From contig NZ_QLMC01000001.1 of the NCBI RefSeq assembly GCF_003259745.1, positions 682,001 to 746,000 of the forward strand: a DNA stretch of 64,000 nt, written 5' to 3'. The position numbers were made by a program, and so were the translations under genes. The notes under the pieces are model-generated. The model did no database searches. It was given only the letters and a program-made list of their open reading frames with translations, and was not told where the DNA came from. Shown here in pieces: positions 41,629-50,234 of this stretch. Source of the DNA: Larkinella arboricola. GTDB lineage: Bacteria > Bacteroidota > Bacteroidia > Cytophagales > Spirosomataceae. The first letter of the stretch is position 1, and every line of letters starts with the position of its first letter.

Positions 41629-43146
41629 ATGAAAAGACATATTGTTTATACCCTGGCAGCCGTTGGTTTGACGCTGACTTCCTGCGAGGACTTTTTGAAA
41701 GAAAATCCGACGGGTTCGCTAACCACCTCGTCTTCGGTATCCAGCCCGGAAATTGCCCGCGCTTTTGTAAATGGCGCTTACTCAACCATTGGCACCTGGA
41801 ACAACGGCGGTGGGGGATGGGGCGGCAACAATGCGTCCCTGCTCGAATTCATGACCGGCAAAGCCGACGGCAATTCCCAAACCGAAGCGTTCAAGTTTTT
41901 CAACCTGGAATACGACGCCCGGGCGTTTTACATCGACAACTGGTGGGCGGGGCTATACGCCGGTGTTACCCGGGCTAACCTGGCGATTCAGAAACTGGGC
42001 GAGTTTACGACCCTGCCCGCAGCTACCAAAACCAACATGATTGCAGAGGCCAAAGCGATGCGGGCGCTCTATTATTTTCAGTTGGTCCGGATGTTTGGCG
42101 ATGTTCCCAAGATTACAGCGCAGATTACGGAGTTGAGCCAGGTGCAGACGCCCCGTTCGCCGGTGAAGGAGATTTACGACGAAATCATCATTCCGGATCT
42201 GTTAGAAGCCGAGAAGTCGACCCTGCCCTGGCGTGATACCGAAGGCCGAATGTCGATGGGCGCTGTCAAATCCCTGCTGGCCGATGTTTACCTGACCTAT
42301 GCAGGTTATCCGGTTAGAGGGGGTAATCAATACTATGCCGAGTCGGCTAAACGCTCAAAAGAAGTGATCGATAACGGTACGTACAAGCTGTTTCCGGAAT
42401 ACACCGACATGATCAATCCGGCTAACCGCAACCAGGGGGAATTCATTCTTCAGGTTCAGCATGAGAAAGACATCCGGCACAACGGCATGACGCCGGTAAC
42501 GCTGCCCGCTTTCCGGGGTATTGCGGCTTACGCGGATGAATACGGCGGGCTGATTCCGCGCAAAGAATTTGTTGAGAGCTACGAAAAAGGCGACAAACGG
42601 ACGCAGGAAAAGCAGTTCTACTACACCTACTACAAAGGGCACCCGTCGGATTATCCGCTGGGCGATCCGCGTCGGGATTCTTTAGCGCTTGGCGGCTATT
42701 ACATTTACAAGTATTTTGATAAACAGGCCATTGACAACGATTCCAAAGCAAATATCAACTACACGATTTACCGGCTGGCCGACGTGATGTTGATGTACGC
42801 CGAAGCGTCGAACCGGGCGGAAGGCGCTCCTAATGCCGCAGCACAGAAAGCTCTCAACGACGTTCGGGCGCGGGCTAAACTGGCCCCGGTTACAACAACA
42901 AACGTTGATGCGTTCGAGCAGGCGGTTTGGGCGGAGCGGTATTTCGAGCTGGCTTTCGAAAGTAAAATCTGGTTTGATATGATCCGGACGCGTAAGGTGC
43001 GCAACGATATCACCAAGAAGTGGGATGATTTTGTGGGCCACACGACCGTTTACGGAAAAACGTTTACGGCCAATCAGCTCCTGCTGCCCATTCCGAAGCG
43101 TGAGATCGACAACAACCGCAACTTGCAGCAGAACTCCGGTTTCTGA
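41629..43146 (+). CDS. SusD/RagB nutrient-binding outer-membrane lipoprotein
   Basis: 505 residues from the ATG at 41629; the frame is open to the susC stop, but the signal sequence starts here (MKRHIVYTLAAVGLTLTSC, lipobox Cys about residue 19). The TPR-like SusD fold is indicated by the N-terminal SusD-like region (EDFLKENPTGSLTTSSSVSS), IAEAKAMRALYYFQLVRMFG and the C-terminal RagB region with LADVMLMYAEASNRAEG, AVWAERYFELAFESKIWFDM and LLPIPKREIDNN. It forms the lid of the SusC channel. It lies 57 bases after susC, and a strong terminator follows. Confidence 0.96.
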   Translation: MKRHIVYTLAAVGLTLTSCEDFLKENPTGSLTTSSSVSSPEIARAFVNGAYSTIGTWNNGGGGWGGNNASLLEFMTGKADGNSQTEAFKFFNLEYDARAFYIDNWWAGLYAGVTRANLAIQKLGEFTTLPAATKTNMIAEAKAMRALYYFQLVRMFGDVPKITAQITELSQVQTPRSPVKEIYDEIIIPDLLEAEKSTLPWRDTEGRMSMGAVKSLLADVYLTYAGYPVRGGNQYYAESAKRSKEVIDNGTYKLFPEYTDMINPANRNQGEFILQVQHEKDIRHNGMTPVTLPAFRGIAAYADEYGGLIPRKEFVESYEKGDKRTQEKQFYYTYYKGHPSDYPLGDPRRDSLALGGYYIYKYFDKQAIDNDSKANINYTIYRLADVMLMYAEASNRAEGAPNAAAQKALNDVRARAKLAPVTTTNVDAFEQAVWAERYFELAFESKIWFDMIRTRKVRNDITKKWDDFVGHTTVYGKTFTANQLLLPIPKREIDNNRNLQQNSGF

Positions 43147-43172
43147 TGGTTCTGACGTACTCCTAAACCCGA

Positions 43173-43206
43173 CCCCGCTGGACGTATTCAGCGGGGTATT
43201 TTTTTG
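43173..43206 (+). terminator. Rho-independent terminator after susD
   Basis: CCCCGCTG (43173-43180) and CAGCGGGG (43189-43196) form a perfect stem with an eight-base loop, followed by TATTTTTTTG. Confidence 0.9.
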
Positions 43207-43321
43207 CAAATCGGCGTCAGTACGGGTTTGGGAAACCGATTAGAAAAAGCCGTTCTCCCTCTTTATTAACGCTGAAACCATTGACTTTCCAGCCCTTTAC
43301 CTTTTAAACGTCTTGATTATC

Positions 43322-45088
43322 ATGAAATGGACACAGGTTATTGACCCCTTCCATAACATTGCCTTGTCTGTTCTGGTCGCGGCTGTGCCCATTCTCTTTA
43401 TTTTCTGGGCGTTGATCGTCAAGAAAATGAAGGGCTATCAGGCCAGTCTGATCGCTACGGCTTTGGCGGCCCTGCTTGCGGTGCTGGTGTACGGAATGCC
43501 GTTGAAACTGGCGGTTTTGTCCATCGGGCACGGGGCCCTGTACGGGTTGTTTCCAATCTGCTGGCTGGTTATTATGTCGGTTTTTCTCTTCAATCTGACC
43601 GTCAGAAGCGGGCAGTTCGAAATCATCAAGCATTTCATGGCGTCGATTACGGGCGACCGGCGTTTGCAGGCCCTGCTGATTGCGTTTTCCTTTGGCTCAT
43701 TTCTGGAAGGCACGGCGGGTTTTGGCGCTCCCGTTGCCATTACGGCGGCCATGCTGGTGGGCCTGGGGTTTAATCCGCTCTACGCTTCCGGAATCTGCCT
43801 GATTGCCAATACCGCCCCGGTGGCTTTTGGCTCCATCGGTATTCCCATCACGGTGGCCTCGCAGGTATCGGACATTCCGGAAATGCCGATTTCGCAGATG
43901 GTGGGCCGCACACTGCCCATTTTGTCCATTATTCTGCCGTGTTATCTGGTGACGCTTGTGGCCGGTTTCAAGCGTGCCACCGAGGTGTTTCCGGCGGTGC
44001 TGGTGTCGGGTGCGTCGTTTGCCTTTCTGCAATGGTTTTCGTCCAATTACCTGGGGCCTTCGCTGCCCGATGTCATTGCCGGATTGGGGTCCATCATCTG
44101 CCTGATGGTTTTTCTGCGGTTCTGGAAACCCAAAGCCGTCTGGCGGTTTGCCAACGAACCCGCACCCACGTTTGTAACCACCACGTACACCAGCGGGCAG
44201 GTGCTCCGGGCATGGTCACCGTTTATCGTGCTGACCATTATGATCATTGCCTGGGGGTTGCAGCCAATTAAGGATGTGCTGAATTCGTGGGTTTTTTTTC
44301 AATTCGAAGTGCCGGGGCTGCACAACGCGATTCTGGGGCAGGACGGCAATCCGATTCCTAAAATCTTTAAGGTGAACTACCTGTCTGCCGCCGGAACCGC
44401 CATTCTGATTGCCGATTTAATTGCCATACCGCTCGTGGGACTGACCTACCGCGAAGGAGCGCGGGTGTTTGTGGATACGCTTAATCAGTTGAAGTTTCCG
44501 ATCCTGACGATTGCCGCCGTGCTGGGGTTTGCCTACATCGTCAACGATTCCGGCATTACGCTGACGCTGGCGGCTGTTCTGGCCAACACCGGTTCCTGGT
44601 TTCCATTTTTTGCGCCGGTACTCGGCTGGCTGGGCGTTTTCATTACCGGTTCCGATACGTCGGCCAATGCCCTGTTCAGTAAGCTTCAATACGCGACGGC
44701 CCAGACCATCGGCGTTGATCCGGTGGTGACTGTGGCCGCTAATGTGTCGGGGGGCGTGGTCGGAAAAATGATTTCGCCCCAATCCATTGCGGTGGCGGCT
44801 GCGGCTGGCGATCTGGTGGGCAAGGAATCGCAGCTCTTTCGCTTTACAGTTGCGCACAGCTTTCTGATGCTGGTCATCATCTGCTTCATTACACTGGCGC
44901 AGGCCTACGCGATTACCTGGATTATTCCGACCTACGAAATGCTGACCAGTAAAAAAGCCGTTGCCGTTCCCGATCTGTCAGCGGGCTACGCGTATCTTCT
45001 GATTCTGGCGCTGCTTCTGGTGGTATTTTCGGTTGTTGTTCGGCGAATAGCCCGGCGCAGGAAGGAAACATCCGCGCTGGCTGGCTAG
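43322..45088 (+). CDS. L-lactate permease (LctP family)
   Basis: 588 residues from the ATG at 43322 (codons upstream in frame are possible). About thirteen helices are predicted. Family motifs are present: FGSFLEGTAGFGAPVAITAA, LIANTAPVAFGSIGIPITVA, IVNDSGITLTLAAVLANTGS, FITGSDTSANALFSKLQYAT and SGGVVGKMISPQSIAVAAAA. LctP transporters take up lactate and sometimes glycolate with protons. It follows the SusC/SusD pair in the same direction but beyond a strong terminator, so it needs its own promoter. Lactate is the default prediction; related carboxylates are possible. Confidence 0.93.
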   Translation: MKWTQVIDPFHNIALSVLVAAVPILFIFWALIVKKMKGYQASLIATALAALLAVLVYGMPLKLAVLSIGHGALYGLFPICWLVIMSVFLFNLTVRSGQFEIIKHFMASITGDRRLQALLIAFSFGSFLEGTAGFGAPVAITAAMLVGLGFNPLYASGICLIANTAPVAFGSIGIPITVASQVSDIPEMPISQMVGRTLPILSIILPCYLVTLVAGFKRATEVFPAVLVSGASFAFLQWFSSNYLGPSLPDVIAGLGSIICLMVFLRFWKPKAVWRFANEPAPTFVTTTYTSGQVLRAWSPFIVLTIMIIAWGLQPIKDVLNSWVFFQFEVPGLHNAILGQDGNPIPKIFKVNYLSAAGTAILIADLIAIPLVGLTYREGARVFVDTLNQLKFPILTIAAVLGFAYIVNDSGITLTLAAVLANTGSWFPFFAPVLGWLGVFITGSDTSANALFSKLQYATAQTIGVDPVVTVAANVSGGVVGKMISPQSIAVAAAAGDLVGKESQLFRFTVAHSFLMLVIICFITLAQAYAITWIIPTYEMLTSKKAVAVPDLSAGYAYLLILALLLVVFSVVVRRIARRRKETSALAG

Positions 45089-45109
45089 TGGTTCGGTAGT
45101 CCGGAAAGC

Positions 45110-45146
45110 AAAAAGCCGTCGCCCGAGATTCGGGCGACGGCTTTTT
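45110..45146. terminator. Strong bidirectional terminator between lactate permease and rpmE2
   Basis: AAAAAGCCGTCGCCCGA (45110-45126) and TCGGGCGACGGCTTTTT (45130-45146) form perfect 17-bp arms with a three-base loop, serving the convergent genes ending at 45088 and 45165. Confidence 0.93.
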
Positions 45147-45164
45147 TAATGCGTTCAGTACGGG

Positions 45165-45407
45165 TTATTTCTTGCCGTACCGCTTCAGGAACTTATCAAC
45201 GCGACCCGCGGTGTCGAGCATAACGTTCTTACCCGTGTAAAATGGGTGAGACTCCGAGCTTACTTCGACTTTAACCACCGGGTAAGTGTTACCTTCAAAC
45301 TCAATGGTTTCTTTCGTTTGAATGGTCGAGCGGGAAAGAAATTTGTGATCGCTGGTCAGATCCCAGAACACAACATCTCTGTACTCTGGATGGATGCCTT
45401 TTTTCAT
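45165..45407 (-). CDS. rpmE2: 50S ribosomal protein L31, type B
   Basis: 80 residues. The sequence [52 protein letters not shown] and [12 protein letters not shown] is that of L31. It lacks the zinc-binding Cys residues of the type A form and has the longer type B layout. It helps link the ribosomal subunits. It is transcribed alone from a well-matched promoter with a leader of about 80 bases and ends at a strong shared terminator. As the zinc-free form, its expression is often zinc-regulated in other bacteria; no Zur-like site was recognised here. Confidence 0.96.
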   Translation of the reverse strand: MKKGIHPEYRDVVFWDLTSDHKFLSRSTIQTKETIEFEGNTYPVVKVEVSSESHPFYTGKNVMLDTAGRVDKFLKRYGKK

Positions 45408-45494
45408 GACAATATAAAAAATACAAAAAATGAATCAGTTGTTGAATGTCTTGCCACCGACGCCTTGGGGTAGAGTGGTGGATTTTAAGGACTG

Positions 45495-45525
45495 CAAAGA
45501 TAAGGACTTTCTACTTGGTTTACAA
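45495..45525 (-). promoter_or_regulatory. Promoter of rpmE2
   Basis: On the minus strand, TTG (45525-45523), a 20-base spacer and TATCTTTG (45502-45495) match the Bacteroidota consensus. Transcription would start about 80 bases before the ATG at 45407. Confidence 0.75.
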
Positions 45526-45628
45526 CCCCTTCGCTAGCTTTTGTTTCTACTGAAAAAAGTATGTTAATCTTGGTTGATTTTTTATGGCTTTTTTGGCAAT
45601 TTGGCTAACAATTAGGTAACAATCAGAG

Positions 45629-45660
45629 TTTTAGCAGCGAAAAGGTACCGTTAGCTAAAA
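45629..45660. repeat. 7-bp inverted repeat upstream of nrdA
   Basis: TTTTAGC (45629-45635) and GCTAAAA (45654-45660) flank an 18-base loop, 236 bases before the nrdA start. It could be a leader hairpin or a binding site; its role is unknown. Confidence 0.35.
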
Positions 45661-45895
45661 TTATCCTATCAACTTTTTTAGGCCCTTTTCCCGGTAGGGT
45701 TTCGATAAGTAATTCTGAGTAAGGTCTTAACAGTTTGTTAATACAGCCGTGGGTTAGAATATTTTTAAGTTGGTACGACGGGGGCGAACATTCTGTCTTG
45801 GTTTGTTGTACTACTGCTTAGTACCTTTAAGGAATCATAAAAGAAGAGTCTCCTTTTTTTGCATACTATCTACTACAACATCTCCCAATCATACT

Positions 45896-48355
45896 ATGTA
45901 CGTAATCAAGCGTGACGGCCGCAGGGAATCGGTCAAACTCGACAAAATCACCGCACGGATTGAGAAACTGTGCTACGGTTTGGACCCCGCTTATGTGCAA
46001 CCGATCGAAGTGTCGATGAAGGTGGTCAACGGGATCTACGACGGTGTAAAGACAACCGAGCTGGATAATCTGGCGGCTGAGACGGCGGCTTCGATGACAA
46101 CCCGTCACCCGGATTACGCGGTTCTGGCAGCCCGTGTTGCAATCTCCAACCTGCATAAAGAAACCAACAAATCGTTTTCGGGAACCATCAAGCGGCTTTA
46201 CAATTACGTTGATCCCAAAACGGGTGAGAATGCAGCCCTGATTTCAAAGGAAGTCTATGATGTGGTTCGGAAAAATGCCGCGCTGCTTGATTCAACGATC
46301 ATTTACGACCGCGACTACGGGTATGATTATTTCGGCTACAAAACGCTGGAAAAATCGTATCTGCTGAAAATGGACGGCAAAATTGCCGAACGTCCGCAGC
46401 ATATGCTGATGCGCGTGGCCGTCGGTATCCACATGAACGACGTGGAAGCCGCCATTGAAACCTATAACCTGCTGTCGGAAAAGTGGTTTACACACGCAAC
46501 GCCGACGCTGTTCAACGCCGGAACGCCCAAGCCGCAGATGTCGAGCTGCTTCCTGCTGTCGATGAAAGACGACAGCATCGAGGGCATTTACGATACGCTG
46601 AAGCAAACCGCCAAGATTTCGCAGTCGGCGGGCGGTATTGGTCTGAGCATCCACAACATCCGGGCAACGGGTACTTATATTAAAGGAACCAACGGAACCT
46701 CGAACGGTATTATTCCGATGCTGCGGGTGTTCAACGATACGGCACGCTATGTCGATCAGGGTGGGGGCAAGCGCAAAGGTTCGTTTGCGGTGTACCTGGA
46801 GCCCTGGCACGCTGATATTTTCGACTTCCTGCAACTGAAGAAAAACCACGGCAAGGAAGAACTCCGCGCCCGTGATTTGTTCTACGCCCTCTGGGTGCCG
46901 GATCTGTTCATGAAGCGGGTGGAAGACAACGATGTCTGGTCGCTGATGTGTCCGCACGAGTGTCCCGGTCTGGCCGATACGCACGGGGAGGAATTTGTAC
47001 AATTGTACGAGCAGTACGAGCGCGAAGGCCGGTATCGTCGGCAAATCAAGGCGCAGGATCTGTGGTACGAAATTCTGGAATCGCAAACCGAAACCGGAAC
47101 ACCGTACATGCTGTTCAAGGATGCCGCCAACTCGAAATCAAACCAGAAAAACCTGGGTACGATCAAGTCGTCGAACCTCTGTACCGAAATCATCGAGTAT
47201 ACTGATGCCGACGAAGTAGCGGTTTGTAACCTCGCGTCGATTGCCCTGCCGAAGTATATTACCAAAGGCGAAGACGGTATTCTGCGGTTCGACCACCAGA
47301 AGTTGTACGACATTACGAGGGTGGCCACCAAGAACCTGAACAAGATCATCGACATCAACTACTACCCGGTAGAAGAGGCCCGTCGGTCGAATATGCGCCA
47401 CCGGCCAATCGGTCTGGGCGTTCAGGGGCTGGCCGATGCGTTCATCATGCTGCGGATGCCGTTTGAATCGGAAGAAGCGAAGCAGTTGAACAAGGATATT
47501 TTCGAGACGATTTACTTTGCCGCCATGACCGCGTCGATGGAACTGGCGAAAGTGCAGGGTCCGTACGAAACCTGGAAAGGCTCTCCGATTTCGCAAGGCA
47601 TTTTCCAGTTCGATATGTGGGGCGTGAAACCCGAATCAGGCCGCTGGGATTGGGAGTCGCTGCGGAAAGAAGTGGTCCAGCACGGTGTTCGGAACTCGCT
47701 CCTGCTGGCCCCGATGCCGACGGCTTCAACCAGCCAGATTCTGGGCAACAACGAATGTTTCGAGCCGTTTACGTCGAACATCTACGTCCGTCGCGTGCTG
47801 TCGGGCGAATTTGTGGTCGTCAACAAATACCTGCTGAAAGACCTCGTGAAGCTCGGCATGTGGAACGACCGCATGAAAAATATGCTGATTGCCGCCAACG
47901 GTTCGGTGCAGAACATTCCGGGTATTCCGCAGAATATCAAGGATCTGTACAAAACCGTTTGGGAGATCAAGCAGAAAACCGTCATCGACATGGCTGCCGA
48001 CCGGGGTGCGTACATCTGCCAGTCGCAGTCGCTGAACATTCACATGGTGGATGCCAACTTCGGCAAGCTGACGTCGATGCACTTCCACGCCTGGAAGCGC
48101 GGACTGAAAACCGGTATGTACTACCTGCGTACGAAAGCCGCTGCCGACGCCGTGAAGTTCACGGTCGAAAAACAGGCCGACGCGCAACTGGAACCGGTAC
48201 TGGCCGAAACGATGGAAAAACCGCTGAACTACGAGAAATACGCACAGGAAGGGGCCGCTGCCCAGCCGGTGCAGGTCAGCGAAGCCGAAGCCGCCTATGC
48301 CGCGATGATCTGCTCGCTGGATAATCCGGAAGGCTGCGAGGCTTGCGGAAGCTGA
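45896..48355 (+). CDS. nrdA: Ribonucleoside-diphosphate reductase, alpha subunit (class I)
   Basis: 819 residues from the ATG at 45896. The N-terminal ATP-cone ([20 protein letters not shown]) is the allosteric activity site. Catalytic elements follow: Cys in [11 protein letters not shown], the NLCTEI segment with the radical Cys, and [20 protein letters not shown]. The tail ends [10 protein letters not shown], giving the C-terminal Cys pair that re-reduces the active site. It reduces ribonucleotides to deoxyribonucleotides using a radical from the beta subunit. No nrdB is adjacent: L31 is upstream and an MNT nucleotidyltransferase downstream. A strong terminator follows 22 bases after the stop. 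Confidence 0.96.
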   Translation: MYVIKRDGRRESVKLDKITARIEKLCYGLDPAYVQPIEVSMKVVNGIYDGVKTTELDNLAAETAASMTTRHPDYAVLAARVAISNLHKETNKSFSGTIKRLYNYVDPKTGENAALISKEVYDVVRKNAALLDSTIIYDRDYGYDYFGYKTLEKSYLLKMDGKIAERPQHMLMRVAVGIHMNDVEAAIETYNLLSEKWFTHATPTLFNAGTPKPQMSSCFLLSMKDDSIEGIYDTLKQTAKISQSAGGIGLSIHNIRATGTYIKGTNGTSNGIIPMLRVFNDTARYVDQGGGKRKGSFAVYLEPWHADIFDFLQLKKNHGKEELRARDLFYALWVPDLFMKRVEDNDVWSLMCPHECPGLADTHGEEFVQLYEQYEREGRYRRQIKAQDLWYEILESQTETGTPYMLFKDAANSKSNQKNLGTIKSSNLCTEIIEYTDADEVAVCNLASIALPKYITKGEDGILRFDHQKLYDITRVATKNLNKIIDINYYPVEEARRSNMRHRPIGLGVQGLADAFIMLRMPFESEEAKQLNKDIFETIYFAAMTASMELAKVQGPYETWKGSPISQGIFQFDMWGVKPESGRWDWESLRKEVVQHGVRNSLLLAPMPTASTSQILGNNECFEPFTSNIYVRRVLSGEFVVVNKYLLKDLVKLGMWNDRMKNMLIAANGSVQNIPGIPQNIKDLYKTVWEIKQKTVIDMAADRGAYICQSQSLNIHMVDANFGKLTSMHFHAWKRGLKTGMYYLRTKAAADAVKFTVEKQADAQLEPVLAETMEKPLNYEKYAQEGAAAQPVQVSEAEAAYAAMICSLDNPEGCEACGS

Positions 48356-48376
48356 GAAATAAATTATTCTATCTAG

Positions 48377-48407
48377 TCAAAAAGCCCCGTTTTTCGGGGC
48401 TTTTTGA
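48377..48407. terminator. Rho-independent terminator after nrdA
   Basis: TCAAAAAGCCCCG (48377-48389) and CGGGGCTTTTTGA (48395-48407) form perfect arms around a TTTTT loop. A- and T-runs lie in the stem, so it can work for both nrdA and the convergent nucleotidyltransferase gene. Confidence 0.92.
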
Positions 48408-48438
48408 TTTTGGAGTGGCGAAAGAGTAATCAGGTCAT

Positions 48439-48765
48439 TCATAAAGCCCGGCCTTCCCGCTTAACATTATGATACAAAGGACTGGCAAGCTTATTAAACT
48501 GCTTTTGGGTAGTTGGAACGATTTGAATGGGTTTTTCATGAGCTAACTCCAGGTCAAACGTGAAGTTTTCCATGGCCTCTAGTTCTTTAAAAGGAGAGAT
48601 TACTTCGTCAGTCAGCACAACCAGAATATCGACATCAGAATGCTCCCCGGCGTCTCCCCGGGCGTAAGAACCAAATAGATACAGCGCAGCAAGACGGTCC
48701 TGATAAAGCCGTCGGGCTTCTTCCTTAAAGGAAGTTAACAAAGGCTGGATGCTGCTTTGGTCCAT
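48439..48765 (-). CDS. MNT-type nucleotidyltransferase domain protein, solitary
   Basis: 108 residues, a minimal nucleotidyltransferase. The motif YLFGSYARGDAGEHSDVDIL gives the GSxxxG and DxD signature of DNA polymerase beta-like minimal transferases. In HEPN/MNT toxin-antitoxin pairs the MNT partner adds AMP to a HEPN ribonuclease toxin. No HEPN gene is adjacent: the downstream side holds only the nrdA terminator and the upstream side a sulfatase gene on the same strand. It may be a lone antitoxin, work with a distant partner, or have another role. Confidence 0.85.
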   Translation of the reverse strand: MDQSSIQPLLTSFKEEARRLYQDRLAALYLFGSYARGDAGEHSDVDILVVLTDEVISPFKELEAMENFTFDLELAHEKPIQIVPTTQKQFNKLASPLYHNVKREGRAL

Positions 48766-48834
48766 ACGTGTTTAACAACAATTTAAAAATACGGTTTCAG
48801 GCCGCAGCTGGTATTTTCCATTTACACGAGCGAA

Positions 48835-50229
48835 CTACTTCTTTGGCAGCCAGATTTTCTCTTCCGTATACTGCCCCTGATCGTTTGTCTCCCGCACCCA
48901 CGCATCCAGAATCGTCCGCATCTTGTCCCGGGTTTTCCGGTGTTTGGCCGATGCCGCCAGGTTGCTTAGCTCGTGCGGGTCGGTTTGCAGGTCGTACAAT
49001 TCCTCGGTGGGTTTGGTGGGAGCGACGAACAGCGCCTGCGCGGAGGTGAGTTTGCCCTGCTGGTTGAGTTCTTTCAGCAGGTTCCACATCGGGTATTCGG
49101 TTTCCTTGTAGGCGTTGGGCTGCATATACGGCACCTCCGGGCGGTAATTCCGGATGTATTTAAACCGTTTGTCGCGCACGCAGCGCATCTTGTCCACGGT
49201 TTCGTCCATACGGTCGCGGGCGGCAATGATGTAATCCCGTTTTTTAGCGTCTTTGCCCAGCATCACCCGACCGTCTAGATACGCGGGGGGCGTCACCCCG
49301 GCCAGTTTCAGAATCGTGGCCGAAACGTCGATGGCACTGATCAGATCGGTGTTGACCTGCCCGGCTTTCAATTTTCCCGGCCAGCGAATGATTAGCGGAA
49401 CGTGAATGCCGCCCTCATACAGAAACTGCTTGTCGCGGGCGTGGCAGCGGCCGTTGTCGCCCGAAAAAATCACCACGGTATTATCCGCAATTCCTTCGTC
49501 TTTCAGCCGTTGCAGAATTTTGCCGACGTAGCTGTCCATCAGTTGAATGGATTCCAGATAAGTCGCCCAGTCGGCGCGGGCAACGGGATGATCGGGATAA
49601 TACGGCGGCAACACCACGTCTTCGGGCCGGATGTGCGGTTCGTGCTGTTTTACAACGGTTTTCCAGGCTTTGCCGCGGTGGGTTTCGTCGATGGTGAGCT
49701 GGGCGAAAAACGGCTGCCCGGGTTGGCGCTGATTCCAGTCGGTGCCGTCGAAAACCGGATGATCGGGCAGAAAATTAAAGTCGGTTTTGGTCGGGGTTGT
49801 CACGCCCGGCGCAGCTGTTTTCACGTTAACAGTATAATAACCGGCCTGCCGCAGATAATCCGTTATGGGCTTCACGGGCGCGGGTAGCTTGTAGCCATCG
49901 TCGCGGTGACTGCGGTGGTTGTGCGCCCCGATGCTGGTCTGGTACATACCCGTAATGATTGCCGACCGGCTGGGCGAGCAAACCGGCGCGGTCGTGAAGG
50001 CGTTGGTGTACCGAATGCCGTCTTTGGCCATCTGATCCAGATTCGGCGTCTGCACCACCGACGTTCCGTAACAGGCTAGTTCGGTCGAAATATCTTCCGA
50101 CAAAATCCAGAGAATATTCGGGCGCTGCGTAAACAACGGTTCGTCCGCTGGCCGCTCCGAAACCGACAGTCCGGTACTCAGAAACAGCAGCAAAGCGGCC
50201 AACCCGTAAAACGCGGTCCGTTTTCTCAT
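48835..50229 (-). CDS. Secreted sulfatase (S1 family, heparan N-sulfatase-like)
   Basis: 464 residues with a signal peptide (about 1-25). The sulfatase signature CSPSRSAIITG (about 85-95) holds the Cys that is converted to formylglycine, so a maturase is needed. The usual N-terminal ADD metal motif is replaced by WILSEDIS, and GDNGRCHARDKQFLYEGG supplies the second metal-binding part. The SED form and overall length recall the N-sulfoglucosamine sulfohydrolase branch (S1_8), but that is a memory-based suggestion. It starts five bases after the preceding sulfatase gene and belongs to the GH30-sulfatase-sulfatase operon. Predicted periplasmic. Confidence 0.9.
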   Translation of the reverse strand: MRKRTAFYGLAALLLFLSTGLSVSERPADEPLFTQRPNILWILSEDISTELACYGTSVVQTPNLDQMAKDGIRYTNAFTTAPVCSPSRSAIITGMYQTSIGAHNHRSHRDDGYKLPAPVKPITDYLRQAGYYTVNVKTAAPGVTTPTKTDFNFLPDHPVFDGTDWNQRQPGQPFFAQLTIDETHRGKAWKTVVKQHEPHIRPEDVVLPPYYPDHPVARADWATYLESIQLMDSYVGKILQRLKDEGIADNTVVIFSGDNGRCHARDKQFLYEGGIHVPLIIRWPGKLKAGQVNTDLISAIDVSATILKLAGVTPPAYLDGRVMLGKDAKKRDYIIAARDRMDETVDKMRCVRDKRFKYIRNYRPEVPYMQPNAYKETEYPMWNLLKELNQQGKLTSAQALFVAPTKPTEELYDLQTDPHELSNLAASAKHRKTRDKMRTILDAWVRETNDQGQYTEEKIWLPKK

Positions 50230-50234
50230 TACCG

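Larger units (their letters stand above)
45408..45895. other. 488-base divergent intergenic region, rpmE2 / nrdA
   Basis: No gene is seen. The rpmE2 side holds a leader with short complementary CCACC/GGTGG segments and a good promoter at 45495-45525. The nrdA side is A/T-rich with a 7-bp inverted repeat at 45629-45660 and a near-match TACCTTTA to the -7 element at about 45820-45827. The frame open from 45770 precedes the nrdA ATG but is not protein-like. The nrdA leader may be long. Confidence 0.5.

Noticed and set aside
45770-45895. N-terminal extension of nrdA
   Set aside because: The upstream residues are Cys/Arg-rich and unlike ribonucleotide reductase; the ATP-cone begins exactly at the ATG 45896.
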